Below are positions 29,338 to 37,854 of a DNA stretch of 64,000 nucleotides, piece after piece. This DNA is from Terriglobus albidus (GTDB lineage: Bacteria; Acidobacteriota; Terriglobia; Terriglobales; Acidobacteriaceae). The position numbers and the translations under genes are program-made. Numbering within the stretch: the stretch's first letter is position 1; each line of letters starts with the position of its first letter. A model generated the notes under the pieces. It worked only from the letters and a program-made list of their open reading frames with translations, had not been told where the DNA came from and ran no database searches. Location: the NCBI RefSeq assembly GCF_025685425.1, contig NZ_JAGTAS010000049.1:62001-126000 (forward strand), written 5' to 3'.

Positions 29338-29618
29338 CATCCTTCGTAATTAAGGAATGATGAATCAGGGTCAAGCCTCAATTGGGCTATCTCGTCAATT
29401 GGACGATCAGGATTTCTCGTATGCCGCGCGGCGTCTTCCCTCTCCTTTATGGCCGCCGCACGTAATTGAGTTGATTTCTCCATAAGACGATCGTCGGGAA
29501 AGTCTGTCAGGCCGCCATAAAACCAGATCATCAACAAAATCCTGAAAACCTACTGACAGGATGCTGTCAGTAGCACGTCAGTACGCTGTCTCTTGTAATC
29601 GACAAGGAGACCGAGCGT
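29338..29618. other. Non-coding gap after the DpnI remnant
   Basis: 281 bp of lower GC with no continuation of the DpnI C-terminal domain that I can recognise in any frame. It ends in GACAGGATGCTGTC, a small palindrome just before the VOC gene. A reverse-strand reading frame crosses it and the remnant but shows no recognisable domain. Confidence 0.4.
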
Positions 29619-29996
29619 ATGAGTGAACGACCGCAGTCCGCTGCCACGTGGTTTGAGATTCCCACCCTTTCCATTGAACGTGCACAGGCCTTTTATGAGC
29701 AGGTGCTGGAGATGAACATGCAATCGTTCCCCGATGAGAACCCGATGGTGGTCTTTCCCAAGGATCCTGCCGGTACCGGCGGTGCGCTGGTGCAGCGCGA
29801 GTTCCAGAAGCCGTGCGATTCCGGCACGGTCGTCTATCTGAGCTGCAAGGGCGATCTTGCTCCGGTTCTGGAGCGGGTGAAGGCCAAGGGCGGCTCCATT
29901 CTGATTCCGAAGACCGAGATTACCGGCGGCTTTGGCTTCTTCGCCTGTATCCGCGATACCGAGGGCAACACCGTCGGCCTGCACTCCACTGAGTAA
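29619..29996 (+). CDS. VOC-family (glyoxalase/dioxygenase fold) protein
   Basis: 125 residues: a single vicinal-oxygen-chelate domain with the paired beta-alpha-beta-beta-beta units (ATWFEIPTLSIERAQAFYEQVL and GTVVYLSCKGDLAPVLERVKAKGG, ending FACIRDTEGNTVGLHS). It resembles the YwkD/bleomycin-resistance type of small VOC protein. The metal ligands are only partly classical, so function is unassigned. The WYL regulator begins 32 bp downstream in the same direction and may control it. Confidence 0.88.
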   Translation: MSERPQSAATWFEIPTLSIERAQAFYEQVLEMNMQSFPDENPMVVFPKDPAGTGGALVQREFQKPCDSGTVVYLSCKGDLAPVLERVKAKGGSILIPKTEITGGFGFFACIRDTEGNTVGLHSTE

Positions 29997-30028
29997 CCAC
30001 GCCCTCACGACGGGATACTATTGCTGCC

Positions 30029-30727
30029 ATGCGCCGTGCCGACCGGCTCTTCCGTATCGTTCAAGTCCTGCGCGCCGGCCGTTTGCTGACGGCGCGCGAT
30101 CTCGCCCGCAAGCTGGAGGTGAGCGAACGCACTGTCTATCGTGACGTACGCGACCTTCAGCTCTCAGGTATGCCGATTCTCGGCGAGGCAGGCGTAGGTT
30201 ACACGCTACGCCGCGACATGGATCTTCCCCCGCTGATGTTCAATGCCAACGAATTGAGCGCGCTTGTCCTCGGGGCCCGGCTGGTGAAAGCCTGGGGCGG
30301 CGATGAGGCTGTCGCCGGAGCAGCCGATGCTCTGCGTAAGATCGAAGCGGTCCTGCCGCCGGAGATGCGGCAGCAGATCGATTCCGTGATGATGTATGCG
30401 CCCGGGTACCGGCTGCAGAAGACCGTGCGCACACTGATCGATCGCATCCACACGGCTTGCGTGGAGCAGCGCATCATCCGCTTCGATTACTGCCGCGAAG
30501 ACGGGCAGTGGAGTCATAACCGTCGCGCTCGGCCGCTGGCGCTTTACTTCTGGGGTGGCGCCTGGACGGCCGCCACCTGGTGTGAGCTACGCAACGACTT
30601 CCGCCTCTTCCGCCTGGACCGCATGGAAAAGTTCGAGCTTCTGGACGAGCCCTTCACCCTGAAGAAGGGCCAGCGCCTCGAAGACTATCTGCGCCAGTTC
30701 GAGAAGCCGAAAAATGCGAATGGGTAG
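30029..30727 (+). CDS. HTH/WYL-domain transcriptional regulator (YafY-like)
   Basis: 232 residues: N-terminal winged HTH (RADRLFRIVQVLRAGRLLTARDLARKLEVSERTVYRD; recognition helix around VSERTVYRDV), a linker, and a C-terminal WYL-like domain (IIRFDYCREDGQWSHNRRARPLALYFWGGAWTAATWCELRNDFRLFRLDRM). The signature W-Y-L appears in altered form (AWTAATW). Such proteins bind nucleic acid or nucleotide ligands and often act as local repressors. Close spacing to the VOC gene suggests joint transcription. Confidence 0.9.
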   Translation: MRRADRLFRIVQVLRAGRLLTARDLARKLEVSERTVYRDVRDLQLSGMPILGEAGVGYTLRRDMDLPPLMFNANELSALVLGARLVKAWGGDEAVAGAADALRKIEAVLPPEMRQQIDSVMMYAPGYRLQKTVRTLIDRIHTACVEQRIIRFDYCREDGQWSHNRRARPLALYFWGGAWTAATWCELRNDFRLFRLDRMEKFELLDEPFTLKKGQRLEDYLRQFEKPKNANG

Positions 30728-30794
30728 CCGCTAAGGTTCCTCATCTCGAAGATTCCACCGCAGCCGCCTCTAGCATAGAAGGTGGAAGAAGTAG

Positions 30795-31964
30795 ATGCGC
30801 GCTGTTGAACCCAATCACGTACGGCCCGTGTGGGCCGAGATCTCAGCCTCGCGGCTGGCCACCAATTACCGTCACACCCGCGGAGCTGCGGGGATGGAGC
30901 TGCTCGCCGTCATCAAAGCAGATGGCTACGGCCACGGAGCGGAGCTGTGCGCCCCTGTCCTGGCCGGAGCAGGCGCGGCGTGGCTGGGTGTGACCTCGGT
31001 GGAAGAGGGAGTGCGCGTCAAGGCATCGCTGGGCATGCTGCCGAGCTTCCTGCAACCGCGTATCCTCATCATGTGCGGCGTGTGGAATGGCGAAGCCGCC
31101 GTCGCTGTCGAACATCGGCTTACGCCGGTGATCTGGGAGGAATACCAGCTCCGCCTGCTGGAAGATGCTGCCCGCGCGCGCGGCCTGGCGCCAAAAAGCT
31201 TTCCCGTTCATGTCGAAGTCGATACCGGCATGGCGCGCCAGGGTGTCACCAATCTGGCAGCCTTCGCTGCACTGATCGCCGAAGATTCTCCCCTGCGGAT
31301 TGAGAGTGCAATGACACATCTGGGCTCGACCGAAGAGGCCGGCTCTCCGTTGAACCGGGAGCAGATGGATCGTTTTGCCGCGCAGGTAAAAGCGAGCAGC
31401 CTCCGGCTGGAGTGGATTCATGCCGGCAATACCTCGGGTGTCGACGCCGGACAGATTCTCGCTCAGATCAAAGAGATCGCTGCCGCCTGCGGCGCACAGC
31501 CGATGGCACGCTCCGGCCTCGCCCTCTATGGCTACGCTCTGGAACTGACCGGGGCCGCACCGCATGTACGGCAGATACTGCAACCGGTGATGGCCTGGAA
31601 GACACGCATTCTGAGCCTGCGCGATGTTCCCGCGGGAGCAACCGTGGGCTACAACGCCACCTTCACCGCGCCGGCGCCAATGCGGTTGGCATTGATCCCC
31701 GTTGGATATGCGGATGGACTGCGACGCGAGCTCTCCAATTGCGGCCGCGTGCTGCTGCGCGAGGCACATGCGCCGATCGTCGGGCGCGTCTCTATGGACC
31801 TGACCGTGATCGACGTTACCCACATCCCCGATGCTGCCATTGGCGATGAAGTCACACTGATCGGCGATGGAGTTCCAGTCGAAGAACAAGCCGCGATCGC
31901 AGGCACGATTCCGTACGAGATCCTGTGCGGCATTAGTGAACGGGTCATGAGGATCCTGGTGTGA
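30795..31964 (+). CDS. alr: Alanine racemase
   Basis: 389 residues. Alr makes D-alanine for peptidoglycan from L-alanine with PLP. The PLP lysine is in LLAVIKADGYGHGAE (~residue 42) and the opposite catalytic tyrosine in ATVGYNATFTAP (~residue 284); the C-terminal beta domain includes PIVGRVSMDLTVIDV. The start MRAVEPNHVRPVWAEI fits family length. A family B array begins 6 bp after the stop. Confidence 0.96.
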   Translation: MRAVEPNHVRPVWAEISASRLATNYRHTRGAAGMELLAVIKADGYGHGAELCAPVLAGAGAAWLGVTSVEEGVRVKASLGMLPSFLQPRILIMCGVWNGEAAVAVEHRLTPVIWEEYQLRLLEDAARARGLAPKSFPVHVEVDTGMARQGVTNLAAFAALIAEDSPLRIESAMTHLGSTEEAGSPLNREQMDRFAAQVKASSLRLEWIHAGNTSGVDAGQILAQIKEIAAACGAQPMARSGLALYGYALELTGAAPHVRQILQPVMAWKTRILSLRDVPAGATVGYNATFTAPAPMRLALIPVGYADGLRRELSNCGRVLLREAHAPIVGRVSMDLTVIDVTHIPDAAIGDEVTLIGDGVPVEEQAAIAGTIPYEILCGISERVMRILV

Positions 31965-31970
31965 CCCGAA

Positions 31971-32079
31971 ATGAATAATTGAATGATCGAATGATTGAAT
32001 AATCCCACTTCATAGGCTGTTTCGCTGCTGTCCGCGAAAACCCATCATTCAATCATTCCATTCTTCAATCATTCAATTT
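31971..32079. repeat. Family B inverted heptad array
   Basis: Arms AATAATTGAATGATCGAATGATTGAATAAT and ATCATTCAATCATTCCATTCTTCAATCATTCAATT (shown here only as their repeat unit TTGAATGA / TCATTCAA) around about 40 bp. It starts right after the alr stop and ends 22 bp before the next ATG. Confidence 0.75.
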
Positions 32080-32101
32080 CTACCCAGTAAACTAGAGGGG
32101 A

Positions 32102-33268
32102 ATGTTTAGAAAGCTGTACGCAGACTGGATGTACGCGTGGGAGACGCGGCTCACCACGGCAGACACCAACCGCATTGTGCGGCCACTCGAATGGGGCTTT
32201 GACTGGCTGGCCGAATGGGGAACCCACGTGGAGGAAGATCCGCTTGGATCGATGAAGGCCATCAACGGTCACATCGTCGCCAACGCCGAAGAGTTCTTCA
32301 GCTATCAGACGCCAACCGACTTTCGTCTGGAGAAGCGCTATCCTCAGCTCTTTCCCACCAACGTGCGTCCGGAGACGCTGGCGAAGGATGCATTGTGGAA
32401 GGCCAATGCCGAAGAGGGCCTGATCGAAGAGGCCGAGTTCCTGCGCTTTACCTCTGCCGTGCGCACCAAGTATCCGGAGAACGACCAGGTGAACGCGCGG
32501 TGGTATCCGGCGCCGGAGCATCAGGATCCGAAACGGCCGAAGCAGGCGATCATCGTCATGCCACAGTGGAACGCCGACGCCTTCAGTCACAACGTTCTCT
32601 GCGATCTGTTCAATAAGTTCGGCGTGTCCGCGCTGCGGCTCTCAAAGCCGTATCACGACATTCGCAGGCCGGCAGAGCTGGAACGCTCAGACTACGCCGT
32701 AAGCTCGAACATCGGCCGCACGATCGAGGCGGTGCGGCAGGCTGTCGTGGATGTGCGGAGCTGCATCGACTGGCTGCAGTCGCAGGGATACACGCACTTT
32801 GGCGTATTGGGAACGAGCCTGGGGTCGGAGTATGCATTTCTCTCCGCCGCCTTCGATGAGCGGTTGAAGGTCTGCGCCTTCAACCACGCGTCGACCAGCT
32901 TCGGAGATGTCGTGTGGCAGGGCCAGAGTACGCGTCATATTCGCGCTGCCTTTGAAGAAGCCGGCATGTCGCGCGAGGATGTCCGAGCCTGCTTTGAGGC
33001 GATTAGTCCGAAGAACTACATGGAGCAGTTTGCACGCGTGAAAGACCGGCAGACGCTGGTCGTCTATGCGACCTACGATCTGACTTTTCCCCTGGAGTTT
33101 TCACTGGAGGTGCTGCGCAGTTTTGAGCAGCTCGGGATTCCGCACACGCCTAAGGTGTTGCCTTGCGGACACTACGTAGTGGGTGAGAAACCATACGCAT
33201 GGCTGGATGGCTGGTATCTCGGCACGTTCGTCCATCGAGCTTTCAAGCGTCTACGTGCAGCGGGTTAA
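32102..33268 (+). CDS. Alpha/beta hydrolase of unknown specificity
   Basis: 388 residues, no signal peptide, so probably cytosolic. The fold core lies at ~140-380: AIIVMPQWNADAFS (in place of the usual HG loop), nucleophile elbow GVLGTSLGSEYAF (GTSLGS, Ser in GxSxG), acid candidate in VVYATYDLTFP and histidine in LPCGHYVVGE. The long N-terminal region (ANAEEFFSYQTPTDFRLEKR) is specific to a family of dienelactone-hydrolase or acyl-peptidase-like proteins that I cannot name. No operon partner. Confidence 0.75.
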   Translation: MFRKLYADWMYAWETRLTTADTNRIVRPLEWGFDWLAEWGTHVEEDPLGSMKAINGHIVANAEEFFSYQTPTDFRLEKRYPQLFPTNVRPETLAKDALWKANAEEGLIEEAEFLRFTSAVRTKYPENDQVNARWYPAPEHQDPKRPKQAIIVMPQWNADAFSHNVLCDLFNKFGVSALRLSKPYHDIRRPAELERSDYAVSSNIGRTIEAVRQAVVDVRSCIDWLQSQGYTHFGVLGTSLGSEYAFLSAAFDERLKVCAFNHASTSFGDVVWQGQSTRHIRAAFEEAGMSREDVRACFEAISPKNYMEQFARVKDRQTLVVYATYDLTFPLEFSLEVLRSFEQLGIPHTPKVLPCGHYVVGEKPYAWLDGWYLGTFVHRAFKRLRAAG

Positions 33269-33285
33269 CCCGGGAAGCGAATTGT

Positions 33286-33411
33286 TCAGGCAGTCTTGTT
33301 GGTGTGGCGGTGCGCCCTGCCGAAGTGCGAAGCAAACAGGCAAGGGAGCACAACAACAGCAACCAAACTGCAACCTAAGATAAGGTCCATCATATCGGTC
33401 AACGTATCCAT
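33286..33411 (-). CDS. Possible 41-residue single-pass membrane protein
   Basis: MDTLTDMMDLILGCSLVAVV... has one hydrophobic helix (residues ~10-27) and a basic C terminus (FGRAHRHTNKTA), with GGGGGA about nine bases upstream. Its ATG overlaps the stop of an upstream reverse frame that also contains a hydrophobic stretch (IHDFLLALCCVTMVLAPYYV). No homology is recognised; this may be chance. Confidence 0.25.
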   Translation of the reverse strand: MDTLTDMMDLILGCSLVAVVVLPCLFASHFGRAHRHTNKTA

Positions 33412-33734
33412 CGGCGTCCATCCCCCATTGCTTTAGCGCAATGGGTAAATTTTGTGATGCATTCTTCTTCGACCACGTCTATCTCGGTGTCCGAAAACGA
33501 TACATAGTACGGCGCCAACACCATAGTGACGCAACACAGGGCTAGAAGGAAATCATGAATTTTGATGACCCCTCCGAAGTTGGATTCGCTTCCTCTTTTG
33601 GGAGGAGCGCGCGCTTCAGAATCGGACGGTATCGCCTGTGTGGGGGAGCGCGGTGTGACTTTGGTGGCAGCTCGCCTTTGCCGGCGCGAACGGTGCTGAT
33701 TGAAAAATTGAATCAAGCTACTAATCAACTGCGG

Positions 33735-33945
33735 GCTCGCCCATACAGCGGGTGCCCCGGGTCCCTCGGGGACCTGGGTATCGCGCTTCGCGCGACCGTT
33801 TTCGTTCAGTAGCCAAGAGAGGTTTGCCTGGAATCCAAGTTTGACGCTTGGTTGAATAAAGGCCGGGTCCAGGTCCTAGAGGGACCTATCACCCCATCGA
33901 ACAAGTTCGCGCGGGGACCCGGACTTGGGGCACCGGGTGCATAGG
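33735..33945. repeat. Family D modules, two copies
   Basis: Two GGGTCC-type modules: GGTGCCCCGGGTCCCTCGGGGACC with TATCGCGCTTCGCGCGA (33741-33800), and GGTCCTAGAGGGACC, TTCGCGCGGGG and CTTGGGGCACCGGGTG (33870-33940). Apart from the small membrane ORF candidates at 33.29-33.7 kb on the reverse strand, nothing else is seen in the 740 bp gap before glyA. Confidence 0.55.
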
Positions 33946-33990
33946 CTAGATCGGCCTAGGTCTGGGGTCTGAGCCGGGTATCTAGCGGCG

Positions 33991-34013
33991 CGGCATAGAA
34001 TATTCCTATGCCG
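33991..34013 (+). promoter_or_regulatory. Hairpin enclosing the glyA start codon
   Basis: CGGCATAG-AATATTC-CTATGCCG: an 8 bp stem whose right arm contains the glyA ATG. No Shine-Dalgarno is visible. TAGAAT at 33996-34001 could instead be a -10 box giving a leaderless mRNA starting at the ATG. Confidence 0.45.
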
Positions 34014-35282
34014 ATCGACTTCAACGCATCACTCGCCGCCTCTGACCCCGAAATCGCAACGATGGTCGAAAAGGAGGTCATCCGCCAGCACGAAGGGCTG
34101 GAGATGATCGCCAGTGAGAACTTCGTCTCGCGCGCTGTGCTGGAGGCCGCCGGAACGGTCTTCACCAATAAGTATGCCGAGGGGTATCCGGCGAAGCGTT
34201 ACTACGGTGGCTGTGAGTTCGCTGACGTTGTCGAGAATCTTGCGCGCGACCGCGCCAGGCAGATCTTCGGCGCCGATCACGCCAATGTGCAGCCGCATTC
34301 CGGCTCGCAGGCCAATGCCTCGGCTTACATGACCATCCTGCAGCCGGGCGACACTATCCTGGGCTTGGACCTGGCACACGGCGGCCACCTCACCCACGGT
34401 CACAAGCTGAACTTCTCCGGCAAGCTGTATCGCGTGGTCGGCTACCAGGTACGTAAAGACACCGAAACCCTGGACTACGACGAGCTCGAGGCCACCGCGC
34501 TGCGTGAGAAGCCGAAGGTCATCGTCGGCGGCGGATCGGCATATCCGCGCATCTTCGACTTCGCCCGCATGCGCGCGATCGCCGATAAGGTCGGCGCCTA
34601 CTTCATGGTCGACATGGCCCACTTCGCCGGCCTGGTTGCCGGCGGCGTGCATCCTTCGCCGGTACCGCACGCGCACTTCGTCACGACCACCACCCACAAG
34701 ACGCTGCGTGGACCGCGCGGCGGCATGGTGCTGTGCACGCAAGAGTTCGCACAAGGCCTTGACCGCTCCGTCTTCCCCGGCCAGCAGGGCGGGCCGCTGG
34801 TGCATATCGTCGCGGCCAAGGCAGTAGCATTCAAGGAAGCACTGCAGCCTGAGTTCAAGCTCTACGCTGCGCAGATCGTGGCCAACGCTAAAGCGTTGGC
34901 CGAGGCGCTGCAGGGTGAAGGTTTCCGCATCATCTCCGGCGGCACCGACACGCACTTGATGCTGGTCGACGTCTTCGCTAAGGGCATCCTGGGCAGCGAA
35001 GCCGAGAACGCCTTGGGCGCGGCCGGCATCACGGTGAACAAGAACGCGATTCCGTACGACACCAATCCTCCGCTGAAACCCTCGGGCATCCGCGTTGGCA
35101 CACCGGCACTGACGACCCGCGGCATGAAGGAAGACGACATGCGCATCATCGCCAAGTGGATCGGCGAAGCTCTCGAATACCGCAACGATGCAGATAAGCT
35201 GGCAAAGATCAAAGGCCAGGTCGGGGAGCTGGCAGAGAAGTATCCGCTGTATGGGTTCTTACGCGAGCAGGCGCTCGCGTAA
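34008..35282 (+). CDS. glyA: Serine hydroxymethyltransferase
   Basis: 424 residues. GlyA interconverts serine and glycine while charging tetrahydrofolate with a one-carbon unit. Signatures: [35 protein letters not shown], and the PLP lysine in [17 protein letters not shown] (~residue 230). The N terminus [20 protein letters not shown] is right for the family. It stands alone, followed by a family B array with a terminator core. Confidence 0.97.
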   Translation: MPIDFNASLAASDPEIATMVEKEVIRQHEGLEMIASENFVSRAVLEAAGTVFTNKYAEGYPAKRYYGGCEFADVVENLARDRARQIFGADHANVQPHSGSQANASAYMTILQPGDTILGLDLAHGGHLTHGHKLNFSGKLYRVVGYQVRKDTETLDYDELEATALREKPKVIVGGGSAYPRIFDFARMRAIADKVGAYFMVDMAHFAGLVAGGVHPSPVPHAHFVTTTTHKTLRGPRGGMVLCTQEFAQGLDRSVFPGQQGGPLVHIVAAKAVAFKEALQPEFKLYAAQIVANAKALAEALQGEGFRIISGGTDTHLMLVDVFAKGILGSEAENALGAAGITVNKNAIPYDTNPPLKPSGIRVGTPALTTRGMKEDDMRIIAKWIGEALEYRNDADKLAKIKGQVGELAEKYPLYGFLREQALA

Positions 35283-35288
35283 GAACCG

Positions 35289-35485
35289 TTGAATGGTGGA
35301 ATTGTTGAATGGTTGAATAGTTTCTTGCTTGTTCAGAGAGGGTGCGTTTCGCTTAGGCGAGGCTCACCCTTTTCGCATTTAGAGCTGCGCTCACAAGATA
35401 CTTCGCCATGGTCAACGACAAATAGTTGAGGCAAAGCAGCTGCCCAGCCACACCATTCAACTATTCAACGATTCCACCATTCAAC
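35289..35485. repeat. Family B array enclosing a terminator core
   Basis: Left arm TTGAATGGTGGAATTGTTGAATGG and right arm ACTATTCAACGATTCCACCATTCAAC (unit TTGAATGG) enclose ~125 bp. The centre has GGGTGCG-TTTCGCTTAGGCGAGGCT-CACCC then TTTTCGCATTT at 35341-35380, which is closely related to the core of the next array at 36.9 kb. It begins 7 bp after the glyA stop. Confidence 0.75.
35341..35380 (+). terminator. glyA terminator within family B core
   Basis: GGGTGCG...(CGCTTAGGCG)...CACCC followed by TTTTCG. Imperfect stem with a short T-run, plausible intrinsic terminator. Confidence 0.5.
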
Positions 35486-35683
35486 AGAGTGCTACCAAGA
35501 AAGCCACCGGAAACCCAGAGCCAACAACCGACCACAGCTTCCCCAAAAGTAGAGGCTCTACGGATATTGTATCAAGTACGAACTAAACAGCAATAGCACT
35601 TCCGTCCAATGTTCGCCGACGCATTTCCGCTCTACGATTCTTAATCGCTGGATGGCCCGTAAGGATAAGGGGCCGGGCGACAT

Positions 35684-35872
35684 GTGCGACGAATAACAAT
35701 CCGTTTGCTGCTTTTCTTTCTGGTGGCCGTCCTCGGCTTTGAGTTGATGACCACCGCGTTCCACCTCCTCAACCTACCGAGCGATAAGGCCGTTTACGGC
35801 GGCATGGTGCTGCTCGTCTGCGATGCGGTGGTGGTGTTCTGTGCAACCTGGTTTCTCTGGAGGCGTTTATGA
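35684..35872 (+). CDS. Small two-helix membrane protein
   Basis: 62 residues from a GTG start: MRRITIRLLLFFLVAVLGFELMTTAF... has two hydrophobic segments (residues ~7-28 and ~38-58) ending WFLWRRL. Its stop overlaps the SPFH gene start (ATGA), so it is translationally coupled and likely a partner of that membrane protein. No family recognised. Confidence 0.6.
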   Translation: MRRITIRLLLFFLVAVLGFELMTTAFHLLNLPSDKAVYGGMVLLVCDAVVVFCATWFLWRRL

Positions 35873-36855
35873 CTATGTTTGGCAATTTGCTTCAAACCAC
35901 CGGTCGCAGTAACAGTAGCGACGACGACCCAGGCAAACGCATGCTGCGTTTTGCCATGAAGTGGGGTGTTGTTATCGTCATCGCGATCATCGTGCTGAAC
36001 CTGTTCTTCAGCTACATCGTCAGCGTTACGCGTATCGGCGCCGGCTATGAGGGCGTGGAGATCTCGCTTTCCGGTTCGCAGCGAGGAGCGCAGGAGATTC
36101 CAATCCGTACTGGATGGGTCTTCTACAGCCCGCTGAAATCGCAGATCGTGGAGTTCCCGACTTTTGTGCAGACGGTGAAGTGGACGCAGGATGCCCATGA
36201 GGGCTCGGCGACCAACGAACAGATGAGCTTCAACTCGAAAGAGGGAATGGAGATCTATGCGGACGTCTCGCTGAGCTACGCCATCGATCCGCCGCGCGTG
36301 CCTGACTTCTATGTGAAGTACCGGGTCAACGACCTGACGCGCTTCACACACGGCATTCTGCGCGATGTGGTGCGTAACTCGTTGAACGAAGTTGCCAGCA
36401 CCTACACGGTGGAGGAGATCTATGGCGAACGCAAAGCCGAGTTTCTACACAAGGTGCAGGAACTCATTCAGCAGAAGATGGACCCTGTCGGCGTCGGCAT
36501 TCAGCAGTTCGGCTTCATCGGTGCTCCGCCTGTCCCCAGCGTGATTGCTTCGGCCATCACCGCGAAGGCGCAGGCCATCCAGAGCGCCGAGCGTGCGCGT
36601 AACGAGCTTGCGGAGACGCAGGCCGAGGCCGCCAAGCAGATCGCCGCAGCCGAAGGTGAAGCAAAGTCAAGCGTGACGCGTGCCCAGGGCGAAGCGGAGG
36701 CCAACCGCATCCGCCAGACCTCAATCACGCCGCAGCTGCTGGAACTTCGCAAGCTGGAAAACCAGCGCGCCCTGATTGAACGCTGGAACGGCCAACTGCC
36801 CAGCGTGCAGACCGGCAATGGCCAGATGCTGATGGAGCTGCCCTGGGCGAGATAG
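35869..36855 (+). CDS. Prohibitin-like SPFH/Band 7 protein
   Basis: 328 residues with one N-terminal transmembrane helix (WGVVIVIAIIVLNLFFSYIV, ~32-51), an SPFH domain (~55-230: YEGVEISLSGSQRGAQEIPI, RVNDLTRFTHGILRDVVRNSLN) and a long Ala/Glu-rich coiled coil (SAERARNELAETQAEAAKQI, AEGEAKSSVTRAQGEAEANR). This is the prohibitin layout; such proteins form membrane scaffolds that regulate proteases or lipid domains. The coupled small membrane protein just upstream is a candidate subunit. A family B array starts at its stop codon. Confidence 0.88.
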   Translation: MTMFGNLLQTTGRSNSSDDDPGKRMLRFAMKWGVVIVIAIIVLNLFFSYIVSVTRIGAGYEGVEISLSGSQRGAQEIPIRTGWVFYSPLKSQIVEFPTFVQTVKWTQDAHEGSATNEQMSFNSKEGMEIYADVSLSYAIDPPRVPDFYVKYRVNDLTRFTHGILRDVVRNSLNEVASTYTVEEIYGERKAEFLHKVQELIQQKMDPVGVGIQQFGFIGAPPVPSVIASAITAKAQAIQSAERARNELAETQAEAAKQIAAAEGEAKSSVTRAQGEAEANRIRQTSITPQLLELRKLENQRALIERWNGQLPSVQTGNGQMLMELPWAR

Positions 36856-37044
36856 TTGATTGGTTGAATTGTTGAATGGTTGAATAGTTTTCTTACTTGA
36901 TTAGAAGGGGGTGGGTTTCGCTTATGCGATGCGCGCCCCTTTTGTCTTTTTCGCTCGAAGCAGCGGGCGGAGTCCTATGAGGGGCAAGGATGGAATGTAA
37001 GCCGTAGCTCACCATTCAACGATTCAACGATTCAAGGATTCAAC
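36855..37044. repeat. Family B array with terminator core
   Basis: Left arm TTGATTGGTTGAATTGTTGAATGG, right arm ACCATTCAACGATTCAACG (unit TTGAATGG). Core at 36891-36950 is homologous to that of the glyA array. The first T of the repeat follows the SPFH stop codon directly. Confidence 0.75.
36903..36950 (+). terminator. Terminator core in family B array after the SPFH gene
   Basis: GGGGGTGGG-TTTCGCTTATGCGATGC-GCGCCCC followed by TTTTGTCTTTTT. Better T-run than the glyA counterpart. Confidence 0.65.
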
Positions 37045-37104
37045 CAAGGCCCCTGCACACGAGTCCTCTTGCACACTACGACTCGCTCGTGCGGTCCAAA
37101 AGAC

Positions 37105-37245
37105 CTAGTACGTCTCGACCAGTTCTTCTTCGCGGACGGGTTCCGCGGGGCTGCTGTCTTCGAGGGCGGCGAGGACGTTGGCGTCAAACCAGGCGTCGTG
37201 CGCTTCCACTACGGCAGCAACTACGGATTGTGGATTCATTACCAT
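37105..37245 (-). CDS. Candidate small acidic protein (46 residues)
   Basis: Reverse-strand frame MVMNPQSVVAAVVEAHDAWF continuing to EEELVETY. It is amphipathic then strongly acidic, with GC-rich third positions in its middle and 3-prime half, which looks coding rather than random. It is too short for most gene finders and lacks a clear ribosome site. Unknown function. Confidence 0.35.
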   Translation of the reverse strand: MVMNPQSVVAAVVEAHDAWFDANVLAALEDSSPAEPVREEELVETY

Positions 37246-37332
37246 GCTGGCAGCTTAGCCAAGCCTGCTCGCGGCTGGAAGTATCGTTCCGGATGCCCCC
37301 ATTGACTCTCTTGGTGCGACAATCACAGCGGA

Positions 37333-37824
37333 ATGCTTGCTTTTTTTGTCCTGGTTTCAGTGCTGTTGCTGGTGACGCTGATGCAGCCACAGGCCTATGC
37401 CCACAGCCGCAGGCGCAGCCAGATGCAGCAGTACGCACAACAGACCGGCGGCGACTTTCCCGACGAAGAGATTCCGCAGGACTTCCCCTTCTCCATGACC
37501 GATGACCTGAACTGGGGACATGGCCGCCACTGCATCTTCTGGCGACAGGGCCATAGCTACGTCATCGTTATGGATGTCGAAATTGGCTTTGGGAAGCAAC
37601 GGCGGGATCTCACGTTGATGGCGGCGCGGCACGATGCCGCCACCGGAGTCATCTGGTCGATGCCGCGGGAGATCGAGATGCGTGCCGAGGATGGATGGGT
37701 AGTCCTGATGAAGCGCAGGCGCTATCTGAGTCTGTCGGCACTGCTGAGCACTGCTCAGATTGAAGAGTTGAGGAACTTGTTCCTGACTAGCGATTTATCG
37801 AGCGAAGCTCAATCCCGTCTCTGA
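37333..37824 (+). CDS. Membrane-anchored hypothetical protein
   Basis: 163 residues: one N-terminal transmembrane helix (LAFFVLVSVLLLVTLMQPQ) and a soluble domain (RRRSQMQQYAQQTGGDFPDE, GRHCIFWRQGHSYVIVMDVEIG) ending in a helical segment (LLSTAQIEELRNLF). I recognise no family; it could be a DUF of the PH-like or SHOCT-less kind. Monocistronic, converging on dnaN. Confidence 0.65.
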   Translation: MLAFFVLVSVLLLVTLMQPQAYAHSRRRSQMQQYAQQTGGDFPDEEIPQDFPFSMTDDLNWGHGRHCIFWRQGHSYVIVMDVEIGFGKQRRDLTLMAARHDAATGVIWSMPREIEMRAEDGWVVLMKRRRYLSLSALLSTAQIEELRNLFLTSDLSSEAQSRL

Positions 37825-37854
37825 CAGGACTAAAGCAGATCCCTTTCGGGATAA

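Noticed and set aside
29145-29537. Reverse frame overlapping the DpnI remnant
   Set aside because: No domain recognised; the forward frame has clear DpnI residues. Some coding in 29338-29537 cannot be excluded.
33399-33728. 109-codon reverse frame with one hydrophobic stretch
   Set aside because: No plausible start next to the hydrophobic part and an Arg/Ser-rich N-terminal half that looks non-coding; kept only as a doubtful partner of the 41-residue ORF.
34029-34955. Reverse frame antisense to glyA
   Set aside because: Shadow of a certain gene.
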